A DNA stretch of 64,000 bases, taken from assembly GCA_037951105.1 (NCBI GenBank), contig JBAMJV010007228.1, forward strand, positions 1-64,000, in the 5' to 3' direction. Position numbers and translations under genes: made by a program. Position 1 is the first letter of the stretch, and the number at the start of each line of letters is the position of its first letter. Below, piece by piece: positions 45,701-59,900 of the stretch. Source of the DNA: Echinarachnius parma. Taxonomy: Eukaryota > Echinodermata > Echinoidea > Clypeasteroida > Echinarachniidae. The notes beneath the pieces were generated by a model. The model did not search any database. It saw nothing but the letters and a program-made list of their open reading frames with translations, and was not told the origin of the DNA.

Positions 45701-47660
45701 AGCACACTACAAATATCGTACAAATTAAAAGGAAACATACAAAATATTGTGCAAATAAATATTAATACAAAAGTAAGAACTATTAGATATAATGTTACCC
45801 CCGTCATACATTCATAAAGACAACATCTAGTTACTGCCTATAAACAAACGTACAAGGAATTAATAAAGTATCAATATTGTCAGCTTTGTGTAGGTCAACT
45901 ATTCAAAAATACAGTATCAGATTTAAAAACCTATGGCAAGTATTTATAATAAATGGGTGCATTATCATGATTATACCGCGATTACCTCGTCGTTTATTTT
46001 CTTCGAAGAATGTGAAGAAAGACATGATCTAGATGTAGACCAAATTGTCAACATCACATGAGATACATGTGCACGTCGGGGTATTATCAAAATAGCACAA
46101 TATTCAATAACTGCGATAGATTCCCGTGATAATGGGTCAAATGAATTATTATGTTATTAATGACTGTTTAAATATTGTTTATATTGTGTACAATATTAAG
46201 ACATAATAATCATGATTAATTACGCTAAATTAATTCGGTTGGGAATTTAAAACCCGAACACTTCAATCATGAATAACCTGTCCTGTATTTCTACTGGTAA
46301 TACGATAAAATGAGGTATGTAAGAACCGCTATAGTTCTAAGTACATTTTGAGGATTTTTATGTTATTAGATCCCTTTAATAATATGGGGCAATCAGTGAA
46401 AATCGGGGCAATCTCGGTTAAAGGTTCCCTGAAATCCAAATGCAAGTTGCCTTCAACTATAATTATGTATTAGTGTATACATCAACTATTTGTATTTGAC
46501 CTACATATGATTTTTGTATTTTTAAACATTTTAGCAATTATTTTCTTCGGTTTGCTATGCCCCATCTCTAAATACTAATTCTCCTATTCAGTACCATTAA
46601 CCTGCAGTGTTCCCGTTCTATACAGACATTTTATGGTTGAATTAAAACAGCATCCTGTATAATTGATTGATTATTAGTGAGTACTGACAAAGTGTAGATT
46701 GTTTTTATAATTTCTCAATGTTAACCGAAGCATACTCGAAGTTATCGACATTATATTAGCTATGAAATTGATTTGTGCAGTATCATCTAAAACCCCACGT
46801 ACACTATTGATCTGTATACTTATTACTAGGCATGTTTTGGAGAAAATTGTAGAGATAAGAGTCCTTCACATAAAGTTAATACATGCTGCACATGGTCAAA
46901 CTGAATATTTGTAACCACAACCTGCACCATAACTTTACAAACCAATAGTTATAACTCCACCATGCTCGAAAGGTATAACAAATTACAAACGGCTATAAGT
47001 AAAAAGCTTGCAATCATTCAAAAGGAGCTGTTAAAACACAAGAGGGCGCTCTCGAAAAACGCATTGGTTCAGACCATTTTTTATATTGAAAATTGTGCAT
47101 GTGATGTTTTTTTTTTAAATAATGATTATAATTATAAAGAGTTTAACAAAAACTATTTTAAACCACTTTTGTAAAAAAAAATTGAAAAAGTGTAAGCATT
47201 TTATTTAGATTTTCTTAAATTATCGAATAAACCTGGGGATCCAGGTTTATTCCGATTCCGATCCGATCTGTATTTATTCCGAAACATACATTTATTGATA
47301 TTTCAACTGTTTCTGAACTGATTTTGATCAAATAAAGTTTATTATGTCATTAAAATTGTATGCTCTTTCAAATTTGTCATTCAGTTTTTCATTACCTCAC
47401 ACAAACAAAATTCTTAAAGCGCCGCCCTCTATACCAAAACTGAACTACCCTTTTAATCGTAATAAATGGACAAATGCACCCAGGCTAATACAGATTAATC
47501 CACCATATGTGATTTTCGTTTTTATCTGCCTGAGTATATAATGAGGCTATAAACATTTCAAAAAAGTTTACTTCAAGTTGCTTCAAAATATTTGAGAATG
47601 ATATTTCAGTCACATTAATGGCGATTAATCGCCCATATGCACGGTATGTCTGTATCTTGA
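42720..47660. other. Intergenic AT-rich region with eroded repeat tails
   Basis: No gene was recognised in about 5 kb. Pieces seen: at 42780-42900 another copy of the flank of the P/Harbinger cluster (TTTCTCTATTCTAGCAAGGG). At 44560-44790 a minus-strand LINE-like 3' tail ends in AATAAATATTAAATAATAAT. At 45560-45740 there is an AATTCAATTCAAT-type tail. At 46380-46620 a diverged relative of the foldback arm found at 61.4 kb is present. At 46900-47190 there is a copy of dispersed repeat family 'A'. The rest looks unique and non-coding. Confidence 0.5.
46900..47190 (+). repeat. Dispersed repeat family 'A', intergenic copy
   Basis: AATAGTTATAACTCCACCAT, GCTCGAAAGGTATA and GAGCTGTTAAAACACAAGAG align with the copies at 21440 and, inverted, at 30370. 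The 70-codon frame here is a by-product and is not conserved in the other copies. Confidence 0.65.
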
Positions 47661-47925
47661 TGTACAACTCTATCTGTGACGTTGCACGTACGTGCCTACT
47701 GTATTCGTGATCGACGGCCGTGTAAATTGGTTTCTAATTATCCATACGGTTTGAAACAAGAATAGAGCTGGCGGCGTACTCCGTGACCTTCGCACATCAC
47801 CGTGCGAAGAATCCCAGAAAGTCGAGACTCTGAGTGTGCTACACTGGTGATATACATGCGGGGCTCCATGCAGTGCCAATATCAACTTCAATTGCGATCT
47901 GTGTTTGTTAGCGAACGACATCATC

Positions 47926-50900
47926 ATGGTGAGTGATTAGCTACTGTATAGTGTTTATATATTATTTACTGTATATCATTCTAGTTTTCATTTTTTTTAA
48001 GTACAATGTTATGTATTTGAATTTTTGTTGGAAATGAAACTGAAAATTTCTAGGGCAATAGGTTGTATTAGGAGAATCAAACAATTTCTTTCACCGAAAA
48101 TACTAATGACATTACGTTTCACCCAAGTTAGAAAATATCCGCTTCTCAGGCCTGAGGAGAGGTTGAGAGATTCGTGCCTCTAGTAGAATTTTATCACCGT
48201 TTACACCGTTCTTATCGGTTTACTGCATGTAACCGGAGGAGATTATCTCTATAATACCACTAGGTCTCGGGGGGCAGTTAACAGGGCATGGAATGTTGAC
48301 GAAAGCTATTAAAATGGTTGAGTTGATTTCCACCGTGGTGGAGATCACGGCTAACTTAGTGAAACGTAATGATTTGTATTTTGCTTTGATCCTATCACAT
48401 GTTGATTATTGTTGTACATCTAAGCTCTGCTGAATTCCACAAAGATAAGATACAAAAACTTCAGAATAAGTATGCACGCGTAATTTTAAACGCTGATTAT
48501 TATACACCTCAGCGTTCCATGTTACTTACTCTTGGTTGGCAGTCTATAGAAGAGCGTATAAAATATCAATATTGTGTATTAGTTTATAAAAAAACAAAAC
48601 TTATTTAGAACCTTTGATATGCAAGCGAAATGTAAATTATAAAACTCGTTACTCTGTAAAATGTCCCCTCTACTTACCACGCCCAAAGACTGAATATAAA
48701 AGAAACTCTTTTACATTATGTTGGAGCTAGCCTGTATAATATACTCCCTATATATAAGTTAACAGTGCAGTCGTGCACATCCCTATATACGTTTAAAAAA
48801 CAATATAAAGCTTTATATTGATTATAATTTTATTTCATAACAGATGATACTTAACATGCTATATTATTATGCATGTATGGTCATGTGGCATGAAACTCAC
48901 CTCCAAATAGGGTGGCGCCGTTACATTTTGGGGTTTTTGCTACCATTTTCTTCATTTTTTTCAAAACCTGAAAACCATTCTTAACAAATTTAGTATCATT
49001 TTAAAGAGAATGCTATCTATCTGCAAAGGTATACCTCTTTCCAAAGTGGAGACACAGCTATTTGAAGGTCGGAGCAAGAGGGTGGCGCTGGAAGCGGCCC
49101 CGCAGGAAGCGGCGCCCGTGTACAAAGTCTAAGGAGAAATGCCTCTCAAAGTGCAATTTTTTCTAAAACGTTAATAACATTGTCGAAACTAGGTGCATAG
49201 CAACAATGTTGGTATCAAATGAAAGCTTAAACATTGAACTTTAATGTCAAATGATTGAAAAGTGTTTTTGCCTCATAAAATTCATAAAATGTTAACTAAA
49301 TCAACACAAACATAGACAATTGGGGGTTGTTTGTAAAACTTTGTACAAACTCTATGGGGGCACAATCTTGACCGATACATTTTGTGAATAATTGGTAAAA
49401 ACGTTAATATCAAAAAGAAAAGGTTTAAGACTACACATTTTGTATCAAATTAAAGCTTACTTAAAACTGTATTATGTCCCAACATATTCAGGCATGACTT
49501 TATTTTCCATTCCTTTAGTGACTCCTACATATAGTGAAAATTATTGATTATTTCAACAACAAAAAATCATGAAGTATGAATGAAAATATCTTCCGCAAAA
49601 TAATAATGTACCCCATACAATATTATATTGCTGTAAAGGTCTAAGCCTGCTCTGCATGAAAACATTATCATTAGTTATCTAGAGCTACTTCAGAAAAAGT
49701 TATCAGGAAAATATTGACCTCTAAAACTGTAAACAAAATGTTATGTTTTGGTTTTAATAAAACAAGTTAGCTGTACAGCTAGTGTTATTTCTGAGTGCAT
49801 ATTTGGGTTCCTTGGGAAATTTCTTTTCAGAAAATGTATACTTTTGATAGGATAGGGGGACTTCCTCAGAAGATATTCGCTCTCAACTGTAACATTGTGC
49901 CGCAGAAGCCCAAAACAGCATGTAACGCAAAAGAATTAAGCGACCTCACGACGCATGACCGTATATATTTAATGATTCACTCTCCCCATCATTTATGTTC
50001 GTTTTAAATTGTTATAATGTAATGTATATGTTTATATTTTGTTGTTTGTCAACATGCAAGTTTAACTAAAGGGCGCCTTTGTAAAGCAGTTTTGCATAAC
50101 TGAACAGTTCTACCCTGCAGTATAAAATAAATAAAACAAATGCATAAATAAATAAATGAACTGAATATGATATTTGTATCGTTATCAGAACATCTAATTA
50201 TTACTATTTATATCATTAAATTGATTTTAATCAATTTCTTTGAATAACAGTTATTTATTTCAAGTGCCATGATTATCTTTCCCTAAAGACAATTTAATTT
50301 CAACGATATATCAAACTAGGGCAAAGCTGTGATGAAAGGAAATTACTTAGGAGTTGATAAAGACTCGGATCCATGGTTGAGTAGAATCTCTCCCTCTCTT
50401 TCTTCCCTGTCCCTTTATCTTTTGTATCCCTTGTTCTTTCTTTCTGTACGCATGATCTGTAAAGTATAAGTGGGCGGGTGTGTGTGTTGATATGTGAGTG
50501 CATGATGTGTGTAATAGCAAGATGCTGTACTCTTGTATATATATTGTTATTTCTTGTTTATGACCCTATGACTTTGTTAGTATCTTGTATTTTGTTGTGT
50601 AGGGCCCCGATTATAAGCATCTACTGCTTCTCAGGGGTCCTAACCATTATTTTGTTTTGATATTTTGTATATCGATTACTTTCAACTGACTTGTATATTG
50701 TTGTTGTTTTTATAATGGTTGAATAAATGAAATGAAAATGAAAAAATAAACTTTGTTATAATTGTATATTAAATGTAATGTTAACCTTAATATATAATTA
50801 CGCTTGGTATGAAGGATCATTGTCTGGATCTATATCTCCACTTTGTTATCTAGATGATAGTCCTGTAGATGTTTCTAGGACCTGGAGATGTTCTTTAGTA

Positions 50901-53900
50901 CAATTTTTTTTTAATGATTCATGTTCTAAATGGTTTCTAGAGAAAATTCAGCCTTAAAGGGACTTAGTAACATTGTCCAAATCCTCAAAATAAAATTGTA
51001 ATTCTAGCGGTTCCTTTATACCTTGTTGTATTCGTATTAACAATAAAATCATGGGACAGCTTTCGGTTTTTCAAATTTCCCTTTCATTAAAAAGATATGT
51101 ATGATTGAAGTATTTAGATAAGAAAATCTCCGGGCGAGATTTTCATCCCTGTACAAAGTGAATGCAGTGAGTTGGTGAATATCACCCAATATCACTTTGC
51201 ATTTTCGCTCATTACTTGGCCATACATTGTCCATTTGACCTGAAATTTTCACACAATACCCTGAGGACATATGAGATAACAACAGTATACATTGCATCAA
51301 CCATTCATCAGTTTTTGCACATCTCAACAAAGTTACTAGATCCCTTTAATTGTTGCCACCTCGGCAACATTGGGCAACTTTTTTTATAAGCATTATAAAG
51401 ATAACGAGCTCATTTGCATATTTCTAAAATAAGGTCAAGGGTCATTTTCTATCTAGGAATAGTACAATAGTGATCAAAACAACTATAATAGGGTGATTTG
51501 GGGCAAGAAATCCATTTCCGGTGCTCGTTTGCAAGTGCCATATAGGCAACACAATGAAATCCAAGATGGCTGCCCCTAATTTGCATATTTATGAATATTA
51601 TTGAATTTCAGTGGCTACAGCAATAATTGCAGGTTATTTAGATTAAATCAAGCTCTTAATGTGTATTAAAGATATTTCAGCTTGGTTGCCACCCTGGCAA
51701 CCTCTGGCAATGCATATAATAAGCATAATTATATTGTGTATATATATTGTGAACCCAGAAGGTAAAAAAGGCGAGAAATACCACTTTTCCAAGGTTTTGG
51801 GGGGCAACGAATCTATTTATAATATTAAATTTAATGTATCACCTCGGCAACCCACATAAATCCAAGATGGCCGCCTTTGGTATTTTAAAGGAGATAATGC
51901 TATTTGCAACTTTAACAGCATTTTATAAAAGTATTTTTTTTAAATTGTAAGCATCCAACTACATTGTGATTCAAGTATTCTAGTTGATAATTCCAATAAT
52001 CATGAGTTATAATATCGATCTAATATAACCAAAAGAATGAAGTCTTGTATCATAACATGCGTAATTTTAGGAACAGCCATCTTGGATTTGAGAAGGTTGC
52101 CATGGTGATAAGTATCGGAAACGGATTTGTTGCCTTCCAAAACCATAGAAAAGTGGCATTACATGTAATTTTTACTTTCCCTGAATATACTCGATTTGAG
52201 GGAATATGCAAATTAGGTCAATAACCTAATTATGCAAATAATATGCATTGCTAGAAGTTGCCAAGGTGGCAACTAATCTGAAATATCTCTTCTACATATT
52301 TCTAACATGATTGAAAAATAATAATCTGGAATTGTTGCTAATTAGAGGCTGTAGCCATTGAAAATCAATAGTATTCATAAATATGCAAATTAGGGGCAGC
52401 CATCTTGGATTTCAGGGTGTTGCCTATATGGCACTTGCAAACGAGCACCGGAAATGGATTCCTTGTCCCAAATTACCCTAACATAGTTATTTTGATTACC
52501 ATTGTACTATTCCTAAATAGAAAATGACCCCTGACCATATTTCAGAAATATGCAAATTTAGCTCATTATCTTTATAATGCTTATTCAAAAAAAGTTGCCC
52601 AAGGTTGCCGAAGTGGCAACAAAGCTGAATTTTGTGTAGCAATCATTTAGAACATGAATAATTAAAAAAAACATTGTCTCTGGTTTTAATACACAAAATA
52701 TAGGACCGTCTACAGGACTGTGATGTGATGTACGTAATTTGAAGGAAAAAAAACCGGGATGGGGATATTTTAAAGGTATCCAAACTTACAGGAATGAGTC
52801 AACTGTAATACAAATCCACACCTTGTTGTTTGTTGTCATTACTTCGCCATAATAGTCGCATTCATTTATCATGACACTGAAGCACATCTATCAGTAGACA
52901 TAACAGAGACTATTATATTTATTCCACTCATTATCGACTCCATTACCAGAAGTGTTATGGACATTCTACATCATTTTGGATATATCCAATTGTATATGGA
53001 GTACACACACACAAACAAAACAGTAGTATATAATATTCAGGCAATGTACATTTTAATTAGTTTCTTCTCTTTTCAGGGTTGCAAGCCTTTGATCGGTTGT
53101 CTTCTGTTCTATATGGCGGTCATCTTTCTAGGTAAATTGATCGTTCACCGTAAGGACATATTAAGATATTCACAAATCTTAAGTTTGGAATATCAAAATT
53201 ACACCTTGAAGTCCCAAGTAGGCCTACTTGCTTGCTCTTGTGTGGTTAGGTGCTTTGGTATTACACTCTATGTGGGCCGGTTTGACGGAAGACAGAATGT
53301 GGTTATAATAATTGTCCGATACGTGCAGGCGATGTGGACTGTGTTAAATGCGCAGTGCAGGGGCTTCGGTGAGTGGGAATCACCGAACCTCTTACACGTG
53401 TGGTCATGGTAGTGTTCGCACCGCGATTTGAATAGCCGGTAGCTGTCTATTGCCGGGTACGGTTATTGGGCCCGGAGTAAGATTCTCGTTTGTCTAAGGA
53501 GAAGAAAAAAATTATTTGTGAAACCAGAATTTGACAAAATGCTGGCACTTGGAGGGAAGTCATTCCTATACATTCAGAGTTCCTTACTGAATGTACTCTC
53601 TCATGGATTCAAAACCAAGCAAAAACTGGAGTATTAAGAAAGAATCAATACTCAAGTATATCTCTAACATTTCATGTACAAGGACTTGAATTTGGTTCCA
53701 TTTGCTACAAATGTTTACTGTTTATTCATTATAATATCTTTATTAAAATTGTATTGAGAAATTTAATTTCCTAGGGTTACCGTCTTAAAAGAATTAGCTG
53801 TAACTGCTATTATGTTTTCCTATCAAAAGGCGCCTGTCTTGACGTGGTAACCGGGACCAGCACAATCGTCTGTACAGGTGGGAGTGGACATGGACACAGA

Positions 53901-56900
53901 ATATGCACGATCCCAGGTATGGTTACGACGTTGGATCGAGGTCCCCCCCCCCCCCCCCCCCCCATCCCACCCTCCCACCAACCCCTTAGAAATACACATA
54001 ACAACGTTTGAAATACCACCAATAACAATTATCAGAATATTATTACGCTTAGTTATAGTTAGGGAAAATACATTTAGTACTACTACTAAATGTTAATAAT
54101 GCAAATGATACTAGTAACAATTAATAGAATATGGAGAAAAGGACGATGATAAAAAAAAATTGTTATAGTAAAAGTATAGTAACACATACAATGCTAATAG
54201 CTATGCTAGTATAAATACAGCTTATAGTAATCCTAGTTTAAATAACAAGTACAACAATGATAACAATTATTACGACATATTCAGAAATATGTATTCTAAA
54301 AACATAAATATAAATCACAGGAAAAGAGTAAATAAAACATTTCTGATAATCATGCGCTGTAGATTAAAATGATCACATTTGTTTTTCGTTTGAATGAGAA
54401 GTACATGTGCATGATTAATACAGCAATGCAAAGTAAGGGAATGGACGTGTCAAGAACTCGCTTTTCACGAAAGTTTACCGAGACTGATTGTGCATTTATT
54501 TGTTTTGTTGTAATCAAATTTCATTTATTGGCCAAGAAAAACACACTCAGGCGAATGACATAATGTACTTCTACCAAAACATATTATACATGAAGTTTTG
54601 GTTCTAAATTGAAAAACAATGACACCGTGTTTCGTTTCAAATTGTGTCAAATTTTGACTAATTTGTGGCGCTTTGAGCACCTCATTAGGTGGATATTGCG
54701 CAATATAAAAATTATATATTATTATGTTCTAGATGCTACGGAGGCAAATAATGGGATTGCGTGCGAAGACGGTAACACACTTAGATTGTGTGGAGTTGGT
54801 AAGAATATTTTTCATTTCATTGCGTTAAATTAGTATTTTCGTTACATTACACAGTCGGGGTTAGCAAAACGATCTGGATTGATTACATTGGTGAGGATCA
54901 ATGCATGCATGCGAATGCTTGCATGGTTGAAAGGGCCACATAATTTGTACAAATAACGTACCATTTTAAATCAATAAACCAGATGTGCGTGTTACTAAAT
55001 ATGAAGTATATGAGAAAAATGTTGAGGATTTAAATGATAAATGTTGCTATATAAACTACATAATGATTAGAAAAATGTAAATGCGGCTTTCATTGTTGGT
55101 ACGTTCTTCGTTTCACCGAATGTGCATTGCACCTAAATAAGGGGCTAATTCAAAAGCAAAATGTTTCAAAAAATGCATCATTTTGATATCGTCAACAGCG
55201 AAGTCTCATGTCTCATGAGTATGGTTTTCTTATGTTGAGGCTGTCATCTTGATATCAATGGTGTGTTTTTCCTCTGTCTGAAATTTTGCAACGTTTCACT
55301 TCGACTTTGCCCCATATCAGGCCCCATATTCAGGTGTAGTGCACGTTTCATGATTACAAAATCATTACAAAATGGGCCATCGGTAAAAAGGAGTATTAAC
55401 ATGCTTTGCAGTGTTGTACCAAATTCATAGGGCAAGTAATATTAGAGATATACACGCTCAAACGTAAATTGCGGAACTTATTTTGAGGGGTAATTAAGGA
55501 GACAATGGGCTTGTCGAGTTTCTAAGGGACTATGTTATAGCGGCTAGTAATTAACTGTCGTTTTCCTTTAGCCTGGCCTTAAGTAATGCCTTTAAAGAGA
55601 ATTCGGGCCCATAAGCCTTTCCTATACTGGATGGTCCACTGGCCAGAATTCTCATCAATGGCACAACCTTATTCCTGGCTAAAAAGACATATAATACCAG
55701 TTATCGGTTAAACCGTTACGACACACCTGTGAAATTTCACTAGCCAATGTCATGTGCCATATAAATCTTTCATTTGGTATTTCAATAATAGTATACAGAT
55801 ATTGACTGTCTAGAGGGGCAATATAACATTTGAGATCCTCGAGGAAAGTTATATTTTTGTCGAGGGACATTATATTTTTCCGAAGCGCGTAGCGCTGAGG
55901 AAAAATATAGTATTCCGAGACAAAAATATAATCCCCAAAGGAAATGAAATGTTATATGGTTCCCGAAGGAAAAAGTAAATATCTGTTATATTATGATGAC
56001 CTATATAGATACAAATCAAGATAAATAGAAATTTGGTGTTGAAATAAAATTATGGACAAGGGAAAATCATCAAATTAAATCGAAATCCTTCCAGTAGAAC
56101 AGACGTGTTGTTATACCCCCGTCACACATAGCTACGCTCTCGCGCCGCTCCTAATCCCCATTCATAACATTGCTACGCTCCTAATCCCATTTCATACATT
56201 TGGCAGTGGGAGGCGAAGCATTGTCCGAACGATGATTAAATGACGAATGAATGGGAGGATTATCGCACATAGGTGAAAGGATAGCCTCTCATGCATGGAC
56301 ATACAATGGCTCCCTAAACAAAAGAGTAGAACGCCAAAGACTCACGACCGCTTTCGAGCGCTTTCGACATGTCCAAAGCTTAAAAAGCGGTCGTGGGTCG
56401 GTCGTGGGTCTTTGCCGACCTAGTCTTTTGTTCAGCAAGCTATTGTCTGTGCATTCATGGAAGGATATCTATTGACACATGTGAGATAATCTTCCCATTC
56501 AGATCCTCATTGGACAAAAGACATTTTGCAGATACATTCCAGTGATTGTGATCAGCTATTGTCTATATCGTGGCTAGAGCGTGGCCAGACTAGAGCCACG
56601 CTCTAGCCAAGATGTTCATCTTCACACACCCATTGAAATGCGTGTTAAAGTTTGCTACACAGGATTCATGCGTGTATAGCAGGGTATTGTTCGCGAAGTT
56701 TCAAGACTACCGTACTCGGTGAAGAATTTCTTGTTGATATGACTTGGTTACGGAATCGGGCCAATATCACATGAATTGTGAGTTTAAATCAAAAATGTTT
56801 TAGATACATCGAATCCTCAGAATAGAGGGAGTATTTTAATGCTTGTTTCATTGAGATTACAGTAATTTTATTGATCCTACGACACTTTGAAAAAGTTCGA

Positions 56901-59900
56901 AATTTTCGTGCGCGAAGTTACAATACACCTTCATACAATTCACCATTCGATCTACGAACCTCCGCAAAAAATGATCGAAGAAACTTACTCAGTTCAGTTG
57001 CTGTAATTGTTTCTGAAATTGTTAATCCTTTGTGTTCACTGTAGTCCAGTCAATCTAGCAAATATTAGGGGGTAACCTCGGCGAAATTTATCTGTATGTT
57101 AGCAGTTTTGTATTTTGAATGTAAACAATATAATCTTAATAGCAAGTATAATGCTTATTTTCACTATCTTTTCACTATCGATATAGTGAAAAGAGAGAAC
57201 CAATCTCGACTAGCACTTGTGCTAACTTTTGGTTTTCTTTTAGCAACAACCTTAACTTTTGTATAAATGTGTTTTATAGTATGTAAGCATTGATTAAGTT
57301 TTACTAATCTATTGCAGTGATTCATTGTTTTGTAAATTATGTACAGTTGATGTACATATATATGATATTGTTGTTGTTAATAAACTTCAAACTTCAAATT
57401 GCAACACGGGATTTTTCTACGAAATTTCGTTCGGGAAGCTCCCTTGAACATCATACAAAAAGTCCTAAGAAATCGAAGCTGGGAAAAGTGGTTTAATTTG
57501 CATCATAAAGATAATTAGCAAATTTGCATAATTATAAAATAAGATCAGGGGTCATTTTCGATCTAGGAATAGTACACTAGTAATTAAAACAAATATTCTA
57601 AGGTATTTTGGGGCAAGGAATCCATTTCCGGGGCTCGTTTGCGAGTGCCATATGGGCAAAACCCTGAAATCCAAGATGGCTGCTTCCTAATTTGCATATT
57701 TATGAATATTATCGGTTTTCAGTGGCTACAGCCTCTAATAAGCAATAATTATATTTTTTTTTCTTTAATCATGTTCTAAATGTATATCAAAGATACTTTA
57801 GCTTGGTTGCCGCCTTGGCAACCTATAGCAATGCATATAATTAGCATAATTGTATTATTTACCTAATTTGCATATTCCCCCAAATTGAGTATATTGGGAA
57901 CCCGGAAAGTAAAAATGACGAGAAATGCCACTTTCGAAGGTTTTTTGGGGCAGGAAATCCATTTATGATACCTAATTCGACGTATCACCTTGGCAACCCA
58001 CATAAATCCAAGATGGCCGTCTTTGGCATTTTAAAGGAGATAATGCTATTTGCCACTTTAACGGAATTTTTTTTTTTGAGAGCATAATGTGTTTATTGTT
58101 AGCAACCAGCTAGGCTACATTGAAATTTAAGTTTTCCAATTGCTAATTCCAATAATTGAGAGTCCAACAATTATAATATTGTTCTGATATAACCAAAAGA
58201 ATAAAGTTGTGCATCATTACATGTGAAATTTGGGGAGCAGCCATCTTGGATTTAAGAAGGTTGCCATGGTGCTATATGGAAATAAGTATAAAAATGGACT
58301 TGTTGCCCCCCAAAACCTTGGAAAAGTGGTATATCTTGTCATTTTTACTTTCCGGGTTCCCAATATAGCCTACTCAATTTCGGGGAATATGCAAATTAGG
58401 TAAATAACCAAATTATGCAAATTATATGCATTGATAGAGGTTGCCAAGGTGGCAACTAATCTGAAATAGCTTCACTACATATTTAGAACATGAATGAACA
58501 ATAATAATCTGGAAGTATTGCTTATTAGAGGCTGTAACCACTGAAAACCAATAATATTCATAAATATGCAAATTAGGGCAGCCATCTTGGCTTTTAGGGC
58601 ATTGCCTACATACGACACATGCAAATGAGCACCGTTAATGAATTCCTTGCCCTAAATTACCCTAGCATAATCGTTTTATCAATATTGTACTATTCCTAGA
58701 TAGAAAATGACCCCTGACCACATTTCAGAAATATGCAAATTATCTTTATAATGCAAATTAAACCACTTTCCCTAGCTTCGATTTCTTAGGACTTTTATTA
58801 TGTTGTTCAGGGGAGTTTCCTGAACAGAATTCCGAAGAAAATTCCCATGTTGCAATTCTGCCGAGGTCAAGACCTTATATTGACTGGACTATGATGACTT
58901 TCTTAGTAGAACGGGAATCTTCCTCACCAAGCGAAGCGAATCGGCTCGTTGAAGCTGCCAGGCATAATTGCGTGATATTTGTGTGCGAAGCGGCGGTGTA
59001 CGTAAATTACGTCATACCTCTGGATATAACGGCGTTATATTCAGAGGTATGACGTAATTTACGTCATGTTTGAAAATATAACGCTTCTCATCCTTGTAGC
59101 GATGGTCACGTGACAGCATTTTGACCAATCGCACATCAGTATCTATATAGGTCATATAATATTTCTTCATATTCAATGATATACAGCATGTTTATTTACA
59201 CAAACTTCGACCGGCACTCCAGCATAATCTATATCGTTATTGGATTCTCCGTGAACAAAATGCAAAAGTCAGTCTATAGTCAAATTCTCTTTGTACCTAA
59301 TATGTGTATGCCATTGTACATGTTGTTTGAAAGCAAAAATGTTCCGATAATTACACCGCCCAGATAGAAATACACATGCAGATACCGAATAAATCAAAGC
59401 TCGTACAAAGTAGATGGTTTTCACAAGAAACGTATACGATGCTTGTGTGACGTAATGAATTTTTGAGGATCGGTTACCTACGAATGTAAGTATTCGTATG
59501 TGTTATATTTAGCAAACAACGGGAATTGGGTTGATTTTGTGAAGAAAGGTAAATTATATGTATTTTGATGAATATGTAATGTTATTATTTCGGGCAAGAG
59601 AGTTTTCCAAACATGCATGTGCTAATCTCAGTCTACCAAAGTTCATGATTAAAGGGTAATGTTATTTTGCGCTTTATTTGAAATGGTATATACGTAACAA
59701 TGTCAGACAAGCCAAACATAATTATGTGACCAGGGTCAACAGACGGTTGCTCAGAAGAAAACTTGCTCAACTCCAACACATTGGCCCAAATTCTCATCAG
59801 TGGCATAAATTTATTCAGGACTAGAAAGACGGATAATACCAGTAACGGTAAAACCATTTCACATATGTTGAATTACACGAACTCATTGATGGTTGCCATA

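Larger units (their letters stand above)
47995..50160 (+). mobile_element. LINE (non-LTR retrotransposon) 3' part, copy B, with nested insertions
   Basis: The plus strand retains reverse-transcriptase C-terminal coding: KISRAIGCIRRIKQFL, then ILSHVDYCC, KIQKLQNKYARVIL and LLTLGWQSIEERIKYQYCVL. These are the usual blocks near the end of LINE ORF2. Frames are broken. The 3' untranslated part matches window positions 1-270 and ends in AATAAATAAATGAA at about 50157. Two DNA elements interrupt it, at 48110-48371 and 48879-49960. It lies in intron 1 of the lectin gene. Confidence 0.8.
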
